NCBI RefSeq assembly: GCF_002778285.1 | Contig: NZ_NESM01000001.1 | Coordinates: forward strand, 1,448,501 to 1,512,500 | Direction: 5' to 3' | Length of the DNA: 64,000 bases | Source of the DNA: Limnohabitans sp. 15K | Lineage (GTDB): Bacteria; Pseudomonadota; Gammaproteobacteria; Burkholderiales; Burkholderiaceae_C | Shown here: positions 50,292-58,554 of the stretch, piece by piece | Numbering within the stretch: position 1 is the stretch's first letter | Layout of the letters: each line of letters begins with the position of its first letter | The notes under the pieces: model-generated | Told to the model about the DNA's origin: nothing | The model's input: only the letters and a program-made list of their open reading frames with translations | Databases searched by the model: none | Position numbers and translations under genes: made by a program

Positions 50292-51149
50292 ATGTCACAC
50301 AATCCCCCGTTTTTATTGGCTGGCGTCATGGGCTGGCCCGTGATGCACTCGCGCTCGCCGCTGATGCACAACCACTGGATGCAGCAACACCACATGGCGG
50401 GGGCTTATGTGCCTTTGGCCATTGCGCCAGAAGGCTTGGCGGCGGCACTGCAATCCCTCAAACCCTTGGGTTTTGCAGGCTGCAACCTCACCATCCCGCA
50501 CAAACAAACTGCCATGCTGATCGTTGATGAGGTGGACGATGCAGCCCAACGCATTGGTGCCATCAGCTGTGTCACCGTTCGCGCCGATGGCTCTTTGGCC
50601 GGCAGCAACAACGATGCAGCAGGTTTCATCCGCAACCTCAAGGAAGCACAGCCTGACTGGCGGGCAGACAAGGGGCCGATTGTGGTCATCGGTGCCGGCG
50701 GCGGCTCCAGAGCCGTTTGCTACGGCCTCATGCAAGAAGGCGCCCGAGAAATCCGATTGGTCAACCGGCACTTTGAAAGGGCAGAGCAATTGGCGGCTGA
50801 CTTTGGCGGGCCTATCCAAGCCTACCCCTGGTCACAACGCCACGACATCTTGGCCGATGCCGCGCTGGTCGTGAACACCACCAGCCAAGGCATGGTCGGT
50901 CAGACCGCGCTGGACGTCCAACTCCATGAGCTGCCCACGTCGGCTTTGGTCGCCGACATTGTTTACATCCCGCTGGAGACCCCGTTTTTGACCGAAGCCA
51001 GGCTGCGCGGCAACGCGACGGTCAATGGGCTGGGGATGCTGCTGCACCAAGGCCCGCTGGCCTGGAAAGCGTGGTGTGGGATGGAACCCGCCGTCACACC
51101 CGCTTTGCGCAGCTTGCTGGAAAACAGCATCACTTCAGCTTTGCCTTGA
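50292..51149 (+). CDS. Shikimate dehydrogenase-like protein
   Basis: A 285-residue protein with the AroE two-domain architecture. The substrate domain has GWPVMHSRSPLMHN near residue 15 and NLTIPHKQ (Lys near residue 67); the NADP domain has VIGAGGGSRAVCYGL. The Asp of the conserved shikimate motif is in SNNDAAGF, where the typical enzyme has NTD. Such variation is common in catabolic paralogues that oxidise quinate or other cyclitols, so this may not be the biosynthetic enzyme. It is convergent with, and overlaps by 20 bases, a class II aldolase gene. Confidence 0.8.
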   Translation: MSHNPPFLLAGVMGWPVMHSRSPLMHNHWMQQHHMAGAYVPLAIAPEGLAAALQSLKPLGFAGCNLTIPHKQTAMLIVDEVDDAAQRIGAISCVTVRADGSLAGSNNDAAGFIRNLKEAQPDWRADKGPIVVIGAGGGSRAVCYGLMQEGAREIRLVNRHFERAEQLAADFGGPIQAYPWSQRHDILADAALVVNTTSQGMVGQTALDVQLHELPTSALVADIVYIPLETPFLTEARLRGNATVNGLGMLLHQGPLAWKAWCGMEPAVTPALRSLLENSITSALP

Positions 51150-51801
51150 AGTGGTCCCAGGCCCGCTTGAACAAGGTTTCATTCCAAAGTTTCTCGCGGC
51201 ACATGGCCAGTTCATGGTCATTGAACACGTAAGGCTCACCAATTTGCATGGCCATGTATTGGCGGTACGCGTTTTCTTCCATGTAGTTGGCCAACACAAA
51301 CGCCTCCACAATGTTCGGGCCCACCGTCACAGCACCGTGGGCTTTCATCATGGCGGCTGAACGGTCGCCTAAAGTGGCGGCCAAACGGTCGGCCATCACC
51401 TTGTTGTTGATGGAGTTGGGCGAATCCAAAACCGGCATGGGGTACACCAGAGAGCCTTGGCCATAAACCGGCAAGTAGGGTTTTCCGGCCATGCTCAAGA
51501 AGGTCGACCATTTGGGGTGCGCATGCACCACCGCCTTAACATCGGTCCTGGCACGGTAAATGCCAGCATGCAGATGGAATTCGAGGGGTGGCTTGAACGA
51601 ACCACCGTCCACCACCTGGCCTTCCATGTCAATGGTGCAAATGTCGTCCACTGTCAGACAGCTGCGCTGGCACGAGCCCGCATTGATCAGCATGTGACCC
51701 GTGTCCAACAAGATGCTGGCGTGTCCGTTGTAGTCGATGATGTCCGATTGCTCCAGCATGCGGATGCAATCGACCAGTTGTTGCTTGAGTGCTTGGCTCA
51801 T
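51130..51801 (-). CDS. Class II aldolase/adducin-family protein (copy 2)
   Basis: A 223-residue aldolase/adducin-fold protein. Zinc ligands are the His pair in VVHAHPKWSTF and His in MKAHGAVTVG. The start at 51801 overlaps the preceding decarboxylase-like gene's stop (ATGA); an in-frame extension upstream to 51903 lies within that gene and is not expected to be used. It is the last gene of the minus-strand run beginning at 62260. It resembles copies at 33320 and 53840 in fold only; the substrate is not known. Confidence 0.8.
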   Translation of the reverse strand: MSQALKQQLVDCIRMLEQSDIIDYNGHASILLDTGHMLINAGSCQRSCLTVDDICTIDMEGQVVDGGSFKPPLEFHLHAGIYRARTDVKAVVHAHPKWSTFLSMAGKPYLPVYGQGSLVYPMPVLDSPNSINNKVMADRLAATLGDRSAAMMKAHGAVTVGPNIVEAFVLANYMEENAYRQYMAMQIGEPYVFNDHELAMCREKLWNETLFKRAWDHFKAKLK

Positions 51802-52787
51802 ATCACCACCTTGGTCATCATGCCGTTGGGGAAAATTTCTTCGGGGGTGAACTGCTTGTGGGCAATGCCTTGTTGGAAAGTGTACAGCGCCATCTGCTCC
51901 CAAGTGGCGCGGTTTTCTTCGATGCCAAAGGGGAAAGTGTCGCCGTCAAACATGTCACGCATCTTGCGGGCATAGGTTGCCAACCAGGGCAGGGGGTAAC
52001 GTGACACCGCCGGGTCCATCAGGCGTTCAATGCTGCGACGCTTGGACTCCAGGAAACCGTTGTACAAATTGCGCGGCACCCAAGGGTGCTCTTCGACCAC
52101 ACTTTTCTTCATCGCGATGATGTGCATGATCGGCCAGACTTTGGTGCGCGTGTAGTACGCCTCTTCCATTTCCAGGTAATCGGGGAACAGGCGAACGATG
52201 TCCGGGTTGCCTTCCAAGAAACACGTTGGAGGCCGCGCAATGATCGCGCAATCGATCTCACCAGAAGCCAGCATTTCACTCAAAGACTTGTCAGACACCC
52301 GCGTCAAGTTGACGCCTTCGGGCAAAGTGATTTCCACCTTTTCTTCGCGCCCAGGCGCGTTGGCACCGGCTTGGTACCAATGCACATCGGTGAGTTTGAC
52401 GCCCATTTCGTTGTGCAACCAACCGCGCATGTACACCGCCGCAGAGTGCGCCCACTCGGGCGAGCCCACCTTCTTGCCAATCAGGTCTTTGACGGTCTTG
52501 ATGCCACTTTTGCGGTTCACATAAAAAGAGCTGAACCTGAACAAACGAGAGCACACCACGGGCAGCCCTATGATGTCGCTGTCAGGCCGGGTCACTTGGG
52601 TCGAGAATTTCGCAAATGAGAGCTCGGAAATGTCAAATTCACGGTTGGCCGTGAAGCGCGCAAAACACTCGTGGTGACCCAGGTTGAGCCAATTCAGATC
52701 GATGCCTTCGGCTTGCACAAAACCCATGCGCAAGTCGCGAAAGTGGTCGTAATCGGTGGTGGCGATCGACAGTTTTAAAAGAGACAT
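51798..52787 (-). CDS. 4,5-dihydroxyphthalate decarboxylase-like (Pht5 family) protein, copy 2
   Basis: A 329-residue protein with no signal peptide, homologous to the copy at 23985. Shared landmarks are the N-terminal IATTDYDHFRDLRMG, the DISELSFAKF segment and the GREEKVEITLP region. It lacks the PEYQ sequence of copy 1 (SPEWAHSAAV here), so the two probably handle different substrates. It is often annotated as a solute-binding protein, but lacks the export signal. Together with an aldolase gene (four-base overlap) and a Bug receptor gene (49 bases upstream) it forms a coherent set. Confidence 0.78.
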   Translation of the reverse strand: MSLLKLSIATTDYDHFRDLRMGFVQAEGIDLNWLNLGHHECFARFTANREFDISELSFAKFSTQVTRPDSDIIGLPVVCSRLFRFSSFYVNRKSGIKTVKDLIGKKVGSPEWAHSAAVYMRGWLHNEMGVKLTDVHWYQAGANAPGREEKVEITLPEGVNLTRVSDKSLSEMLASGEIDCAIIARPPTCFLEGNPDIVRLFPDYLEMEEAYYTRTKVWPIMHIIAMKKSVVEEHPWVPRNLYNGFLESKRRSIERLMDPAVSRYPLPWLATYARKMRDMFDGDTFPFGIEENRATWEQMALYTFQQGIAHKQFTPEEIFPNGMMTKVVI

Positions 52788-52836
52788 GTTTTTCTTTCTC
52801 AGGGATGAATGCTTGTCAGCATGTGGATTTTAAAAA

Positions 52837-53826
52837 TCATTTGTCGGCTTGAATGCCCGCAGTGTCCACCACGCGCACCCAGCGGGCCAGCTCGTCTTTG
52901 ACCAGCACTTGCAGCCGCTCTGGCTTGCCGCCCGCCACCACCAAGCCTTGGCGGTTCATGGCGTCTTTGACATCGGCGGTCTGCAACAAACTGTTGATGT
53001 CGGCATTGAGCTTTTGAACCAAATCGGCAGGGGTTCCGGCCGGCACAAAAACGCCGTACCAAGTTTCCACCACAGCATTGGGCAGACCAAGTTCCTTGAG
53101 TGTGGGCACATTGGGGAAAGCAGGCGTGCGCTCAGGACTCATGATGGCCAGCATGCGCAAGGCACCCGATTGCAAATGGGGTGCTGCGGTTTGCAAGGCC
53201 ACCACACTCGCTTGCACATGGTTGCCCATCAAATCGGTCAAAGCACCCGAGGTGCCTTTGTAAGGCACATGCAGAAGCTTGATGTGCGTTTCTTGGGTCA
53301 GAAATTCCATGGCCAAATGTTGAGGCGACCCCAAACCCGGCGAAGCATAGTTCAGCTGCCCCGGATTCTTTTTGGATGCGTCCACAAAGTCTTTGAAATT
53401 CGTCAGAGGCGATTTACCCGAGGTGACCACCCCCATGGCGCTGGTTCCCAACAACACCACCGGATCAAACGCCTGCAAAGGCGCGTAAGCCAATTTGCGG
53501 TTCAGGGCAGGCACCGTGCCGTGCGCTGTGGCCGTGAACAAAACGGTCAAGCCGTTCGGGGCAGCTTTGGCAGCGAACTCGGTGCCAATGGCCCCACTCG
53601 CGCCCACACGGTTGTCGGTGATCACCGAGACTTTCCAGCGCTCTGCCAATTTAGGACCCAACAGGCGGGCCAACAAGTCAGCCCCCGTGCCTGTCGAGAA
53701 CGGCACCAAGAATGTCACATTCCGCGATGGATAAGCCGCGCCAGCAGCCGGTGCCTGCGACCAAGCGGGCAGGCAAAAAGCTGTCAATAAGGCGGTCGAC
53801 AGGGCCAATGCATGGATTTTTTTCAT
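52837..53826 (-). CDS. Bug-family tripartite tricarboxylate transporter receptor (copy 5)
   Basis: A 329-residue receptor. The signal peptide begins MKKIHALALSTALLTAF and ends near SQAPAAGAAYPSRN. VPFSTGTGADLLARLL, YASPGLGSPQHLAMEF and HVPYKGTSGALTDL are the Bug blocks; note STGTGAD where most have APGG. The start at 53826 gives a proper signal; a frame upstream to 53931 lies in the aldolase gene. It stands between the aldolase gene (13-base gap) and the Pht5-like gene. Confidence 0.9.
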   Translation of the reverse strand: MKKIHALALSTALLTAFCLPAWSQAPAAGAAYPSRNVTFLVPFSTGTGADLLARLLGPKLAERWKVSVITDNRVGASGAIGTEFAAKAAPNGLTVLFTATAHGTVPALNRKLAYAPLQAFDPVVLLGTSAMGVVTSGKSPLTNFKDFVDASKKNPGQLNYASPGLGSPQHLAMEFLTQETHIKLLHVPYKGTSGALTDLMGNHVQASVVALQTAAPHLQSGALRMLAIMSPERTPAFPNVPTLKELGLPNAVVETWYGVFVPAGTPADLVQKLNADINSLLQTADVKDAMNRQGLVVAGGKPERLQVLVKDELARWVRVVDTAGIQADK

Positions 53827-53839
53827 GGCGTTCTTTCGG

Positions 53840-54571
53840 TCAAAGCTCAACGGCCTTGAGTTTTTGTTTCCACAGTTGCCATGGGCGTTCGATTTGCAGA
53901 TCGTTGATTTCCGAAGAATTGAAGGCCTCATCGTCGGTCAAGTACGTCACTTCACCCAGCATCATCGACTGGGCTTGCAAGCGCGCATTCGACTCTGTGT
54001 AAATGGCACGAAACACCGCTTGCGGCAATGATTTGCCCACCGTGACACTGCCATGACCACGCATCAAAGCCACGGCGCTTTGGCCCAAGGTTGCAGCCAA
54101 AGATTCACCCAAGGCTTGGTTGCGGATCAACATGTCACTCGATTCACCTGCCGCATTGCGGATTTCAAAAACGGGCGTGACGCTTCCCAAGAAACCACTC
54201 ATGTGACAGATCGGGCGCAAACGTGCCCCTGTCACACCAAAGGGAATGATGGCCGGAGAGTGGCTGTGAATCACCGCCACCACATCTGGCCGCGCCTTGT
54301 AAACCGCACTGTGGATGAAGCGCTCCAGATAAGACTTGCGGTCTTGTGCATCGTGCACATTCCCATCCAAATCGCATTCCAAAATGTCTTCTGCCTGCAC
54401 CATGGAAGGCGGCAAGCTGCGCGAAATCAAGAAACGGTCAGGGCGGCTTTCATGCCGAACTGAGACATGGCCAAAACCATCAAAGACACCTTCGTTCACC
54501 AAAATATGGTTGGCACTGACCAAGTCGTCCAACAAACCCTTCGAGACATTCAACATCGTGTTCACTTTCAT
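53840..54571 (-). CDS. Class II aldolase/adducin-family protein (copy 3)
   Basis: A 243-residue protein of the class II aldolase/adducin fold. The His pair in VIHSHSPAIIPF and the His in LMRGHGSVTVG are the zinc ligands; an Asp-Gly motif (FDGFGHVSVRH) is typical near the start. It follows the solute-receptor gene by nine bases. A decarboxylase function like that of some catabolic relatives is possible; the real reaction cannot be inferred. Confidence 0.8.
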   Translation of the reverse strand: MKVNTMLNVSKGLLDDLVSANHILVNEGVFDGFGHVSVRHESRPDRFLISRSLPPSMVQAEDILECDLDGNVHDAQDRKSYLERFIHSAVYKARPDVVAVIHSHSPAIIPFGVTGARLRPICHMSGFLGSVTPVFEIRNAAGESSDMLIRNQALGESLAATLGQSAVALMRGHGSVTVGKSLPQAVFRAIYTESNARLQAQSMMLGEVTYLTDDEAFNSSEINDLQIERPWQLWKQKLKAVEL

Positions 54572-54580
54572 TTAAAACCG

Positions 54581-55681
54581 TCATTTCACCAAGAAAAGCT
54601 GCATCCAAAGTTTGTGCCATTTTTCGGCTTCATCCACCACGAGGCTGGGGTCGGTCATCACAAATTTGAAATTGTTCAACGTGGATCGGACCTTCATGTT
54701 CGCGGGTGGTCGGCCCAAACTGTTGAAGAGTGCTTGCGCCTCTGGCGAAATCATGAAGTCCGCCAGCAAAGCGGCCGAGTGGGGACGCGGTGCATTTCTG
54801 GCCACCGCCACACCCTGGGGTCTGGCCAATGTGGGCTCTATGGCCACCCAATCGATGGCCGCACCGCGTTGCTTGATGGATTGGGCATTGGCGTTGTAAA
54901 TCGTCAGGCCCACAGGCACCTCACCAGCCGCCACCATTTGCGCCAACAAAATATGGCCCTTGCGCACGTCCGGCTTTTGCTCGGCCAATTTCTTGAAAAA
55001 GCTCATCCCACGCTCTTCACCCAAGGTGTTGACGAGGCCGCCCATCCACTCGGCATCGGTGGACTCAATGCCCAGCAAACCCTTCCACTTGGGCTCCAGA
55101 AAGCCTTCGTAGTGTTTGGGCAAATCAGAAGCTTTGATTTTTTGCGTGTTGTAAGCCACCACAAAAAAGTTCACACGGTCAGGCATCCACAGGCGGTGCT
55201 TGGGAATCATGCCCTGCGGCAAATCTTCAATGTGCGGGCTGTGAAACTCGCTGAACATGCGCTCACGCGCCATCATCTCCATCTCGGGGCCATTGGTCTC
55301 GATCACATCCACCACATGCCGCCTTGCTCGGCCCTCGTTGACCACCCGCTGGACGACCCCTTCACTCAGGCCTCGCCAGACCTCCACCTTGATGCCATAT
55401 TTCTTCTCAAACTCACGCATCAATGGCGCGGCCTCGGTGGGTGACAGAGATGAGTAGAAAGTCACCACCCCGCCTTCCTTGCGCGCCCGCTCCAAAAGCC
55501 AGGCCTCACGGTCAGCGCCTTTGTACATGTAAATGGCTTCATGCGGGTTGGCCGCGGATCCTGTTTGCGCCAAAGACAAGGTGGGCATCGATGACAGGCC
55601 CGACAAAGCCATCGCCAAGATCGAAGCACGCACCATTTGACGCCGCGCCCATGGCCGCGACAGATTGAACAAGTTCAACAT
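54581..55681 (-). CDS. Extracellular solute-binding protein, iron(III)-type family (copy 3)
   Basis: A 366-residue protein with an N-terminal signal region (MLNLFNLSRPWARRQMVRAS before a hydrophobic stretch) cleaved near SLAQTGSAA. LLERARKEGGVVTFYSSLSP and KYGIKVEVWRGLSEGVVQRV are the family core, and FLEPKWKGLLGIES matches the copies at 32224 and 37266. Again no permease gene is near. It lies between the large subunit of the Tat-exported hydroxylase and an aldolase gene. Confidence 0.85.
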   Translation of the reverse strand: MLNLFNLSRPWARRQMVRASILAMALSGLSSMPTLSLAQTGSAANPHEAIYMYKGADREAWLLERARKEGGVVTFYSSLSPTEAAPLMREFEKKYGIKVEVWRGLSEGVVQRVVNEGRARRHVVDVIETNGPEMEMMARERMFSEFHSPHIEDLPQGMIPKHRLWMPDRVNFFVVAYNTQKIKASDLPKHYEGFLEPKWKGLLGIESTDAEWMGGLVNTLGEERGMSFFKKLAEQKPDVRKGHILLAQMVAAGEVPVGLTIYNANAQSIKQRGAAIDWVAIEPTLARPQGVAVARNAPRPHSAALLADFMISPEAQALFNSLGRPPANMKVRSTLNNFKFVMTDPSLVVDEAEKWHKLWMQLFLVK

Positions 55682-55695
55682 GGCAACCCCTTTTC

Positions 55696-58056
55696 TCAGG
55701 CCTTGGCCAGCAAAGTGCGAACACGGGAAGGCGACAGGGGAGCTTGTCGCACCCGAACGCCTGTGGCATCGAAGAATGCATTGGCCATGGCGGCTGGCAC
55801 GACGCGGCAGGTGGCTTCACCTGCACCGGTGGGCGCTGCCTCAGGACGGTTGATCAGCACCACCTCGATTTTTTCGGGTGCATCTTGCATGTCCAAAATC
55901 GGGTAGGTGTTCCAGTCCGTACTGACCACCTTGTCAGGGGCAAACTGCACCTCTTCAAACAAAGAGCGTGACAAAGCCTGCACCAAAGCCCCCTCGATGG
56001 TGTAACGAAGGCCTTGTGGGTTAACGATCAAACCGCAGTCGTGCGCCACGGTGAACTTGCGACCCCAGATGCGGCCCGTTTGGCGATTGACCTCGATTTC
56101 TGCCACCACGGCCACGATGGTGCCTGCGCGCTGCGCATAGGCAATGCCGCGACCGGTCAACACATTGCCCGTTCGGTCGCGTGGTGTGTTGCCCCGCGCT
56201 TGCCAGCCTGACTTGTCGGCCGCAGCTTTCAGCACGGCCAAGTCGCGTGGGGCTTTGGCGTATTTGAGTCGGAACGCCACCGGGTCATCGCCTGTGGCGT
56301 AAGCCAATTCATCCATGAATTGTTCGCTGGCGAACTGGATCTGCAAACCCACCGGATCACGCATGTGCGAGGTGCGCATGGGCGAAGCACTGGCGATCAA
56401 ATCCGGGATGACCTCCCAACCCAGAAGCTTGCCGTCAAAGCCATAACTCTCTGCGGGTGTGCCAAAACCCACCCCTGCCTTAGGGGGCAAACCCAGCTGC
56501 ATACCGACCAAGCTGTCGCGAGGGTCCGACTCGTTGCTCTCAATGGTGGCCCGTGAAAAGGCCCGAGAAATGAACTCGTAACCGGTGACTTTGCCATTGG
56601 CATCCAAGGCCGCGCGGGCACGGTGGATCGACGCAGGGGCTTTCGGGTCCCACGCTGTGGCGTCATGGCGCATGCCCTGCACACGCACAGGACGGCCCGT
56701 CATCTTCGAAATCATCGCAGCGTCCATCACCGCGTCACCCGCGTCGTTTCGACCATACGATCCAGGGCCTTGAACCCAAATGGCGTGCACCTTGTCGACC
56801 GGCACCTTCAAGAGAGCGGCTACACCATCGCGTGCGTAATGTGGTTTTTGGCTGCCCGTCCACAGGGTGATGCCATCGGCCTTGACATCGGCCACCGCAC
56901 TGGCTGGGCCCATGCTGGCGTGCGACTGGAACGGCCAGTAATACTCGGCCTCCACCACTCGCGCTGCATTTTTGAAGGCGACATCCAGGTCACCGTTCTT
57001 TTCAGACAGGTCTTGTTTAACCGTGGGCGCCTGGCGGATGTGGTCAAACAGTTGGCTGTACTCCGGAAAAGGCCGGGTTGAGGCTGACCATGTCACCTTC
57101 AACTCGCGGGCTGCCCGCACCGCATCCCATTCTTTTTCAGCCACCACGGCAATGAAGTGTTTCTCCTGAACGACTTGTGCACCCTTGATGTGCGCAATCG
57201 AGGCCACATCGACTTTCTCGGGCGTACTGCCCGCCACAGGGGTCCGCACCACCCGCGCATGCAACATGCCAGGCACACGCACATCGCCGATGTTGCCCTC
57301 GGTGCCATAGAGCTTCCAGGCCACATCGTTGCGCGGAATCGACTGGCCAACCACCTTGTACTCAGAAACTGGCTTGAGTTTGGCTTGCACCTTGATGTCG
57401 AGTGGGTTGCCAATCCGCTTGTTCCACTCGACCTTGCTGTTGAAGTATTTGCCACCGATCAAATCGGCATAGCTGACCGATTTGCTGGCGTCTGTGGCAT
57501 GCGCCACCACGCCGTTGTTGACCCTCAGTTGGTCAGCGGGCACGTTCAATTTCAAGGCCGCCAACTCAACCAAAATGCGACGGGCTTCTGCTGCGGCGCT
57601 GCGCAAGGGCTTGGCACCGGCCTGAATCCCCAAGGCACTGGAGGCACCGCCTTGGTTCATCGAGCTGGCCGAATCGCCCATCACCACTTTGACCTTGCTG
57701 TAAGCCACATCCAATTCTTCGGCAACGATCTGGCCAATGGCCACGTCTAGACTTTGGCCCAAGTCAACCTTGCCGTAATAAGCGGTCACTTTGCCATCGG
57801 TTCCAATGGCCACCCACGAGTCGAGCTCGTCGGCTTTCAGCGCGGGCTTGACTGCGCCGATGGCTGCGGCCAACGCGGCACCTGATGCACCAGCAGCACC
57901 CGCTGCAGCGGGCGCTGTTGCAGATTGGGCTGCTGCCAGGCCGGGCAAAGCGCCCGTGACCGAAACGACCAAGGCGCCTGCAGCTGAAAGAAAGTCTCGG
58001 CGCGAAGTGCCCCACTCAGTAGATGCCGTTGTTTGGTTTTTGGATTCATGTGTCAT
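55696..58056 (-). CDS. Tat-exported molybdenum hydroxylase large subunit (isoquinoline 1-oxidoreductase beta type)
   Basis: A 786-residue molybdopterin-cytosine-dinucleotide subunit of the IorB-like group. The N-terminal TSRRDFLSAAGALVVSV is a Tat signal with a twin-arginine motif, so the enzyme works in the periplasm. Two Ald_Xan_dh domains follow, with GPGSYGRNDAGDAVMDA and a C-terminal GAGEATCRVVPAAMANA containing the catalytic Glu. Relatives oxidise N-heteroaromatics or aldehydes and pass electrons to cytochromes. The start at 58056 has AAGGAGA upstream; a longer frame would overlap the small-subunit gene. Confidence 0.9.
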   Translation of the reverse strand: MTHESKNQTTASTEWGTSRRDFLSAAGALVVSVTGALPGLAAAQSATAPAAAGAAGASGAALAAAIGAVKPALKADELDSWVAIGTDGKVTAYYGKVDLGQSLDVAIGQIVAEELDVAYSKVKVVMGDSASSMNQGGASSALGIQAGAKPLRSAAAEARRILVELAALKLNVPADQLRVNNGVVAHATDASKSVSYADLIGGKYFNSKVEWNKRIGNPLDIKVQAKLKPVSEYKVVGQSIPRNDVAWKLYGTEGNIGDVRVPGMLHARVVRTPVAGSTPEKVDVASIAHIKGAQVVQEKHFIAVVAEKEWDAVRAARELKVTWSASTRPFPEYSQLFDHIRQAPTVKQDLSEKNGDLDVAFKNAARVVEAEYYWPFQSHASMGPASAVADVKADGITLWTGSQKPHYARDGVAALLKVPVDKVHAIWVQGPGSYGRNDAGDAVMDAAMISKMTGRPVRVQGMRHDATAWDPKAPASIHRARAALDANGKVTGYEFISRAFSRATIESNESDPRDSLVGMQLGLPPKAGVGFGTPAESYGFDGKLLGWEVIPDLIASASPMRTSHMRDPVGLQIQFASEQFMDELAYATGDDPVAFRLKYAKAPRDLAVLKAAADKSGWQARGNTPRDRTGNVLTGRGIAYAQRAGTIVAVVAEIEVNRQTGRIWGRKFTVAHDCGLIVNPQGLRYTIEGALVQALSRSLFEEVQFAPDKVVSTDWNTYPILDMQDAPEKIEVVLINRPEAAPTGAGEATCRVVPAAMANAFFDATGVRVRQAPLSPSRVRTLLAKA

Positions 58057-58066
58057 GTTGTCTCCT

Positions 58067-58531
58067 TCAGGCCATCTGGGTTTGGGCACGCTTGATGGCA
58101 CGCAAAATGGAGACATGGGTGCCGCAACGGCACTTCAGTCCTTGCAGCGCATCGCGAATCTGGGCATCGTTGGCCTTGGGGTTTTTCTTCAAGAACGCCG
58201 CCGCTGTCATGACCCAACCATTGATGCAATGGCCACATTGAGGCACTTGCTCTTCGACAAAGGCCACCTGAATGGGGTGCGGCTTCTCGGGTGTCCCCAA
58301 GCCTGCCAAGGTCGTGACCTTTTTGTCCTTGACCAGCGACACAGGGATCACACAAGAGCGGACAGCTTGCCCGTCCAGATGCACCGTGCAAGCACCACAT
58401 TGCGCCAAGCCGCAACCAAATTTGGGATTGTTGAGTTTCAAATCGTCGCGCAACGCATACAACAAGGGCATTTGCGGATCGCTGTCAATTTTGACTTTTT
58501 TACCATCCACCTGAAATTGTGTGACTGCCAT
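58067..58531 (-). CDS. Molybdenum hydroxylase [2Fe-2S] subunit (isoquinoline 1-oxidoreductase alpha type)
   Basis: A 154-residue iron-sulfur protein with the two-cluster pattern FGCGLAQCGACTV, then CGHCINGW and KCRCGTHVSILRA. The CRCGTH form is typical of two-subunit periplasmic IorAB enzymes. It has no Tat signal of its own and would be exported in complex with the large subunit. The ATG at 58531 has an AAGGAGA site seven bases upstream. The gene is ten bases before the large-subunit start. Confidence 0.9.
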   Translation of the reverse strand: MAVTQFQVDGKKVKIDSDPQMPLLYALRDDLKLNNPKFGCGLAQCGACTVHLDGQAVRSCVIPVSLVKDKKVTTLAGLGTPEKPHPIQVAFVEEQVPQCGHCINGWVMTAAAFLKKNPKANDAQIRDALQGLKCRCGTHVSILRAIKRAQTQMA

Positions 58532-58554
58532 CTTGTCTCCTTGTGAATTGAAAT

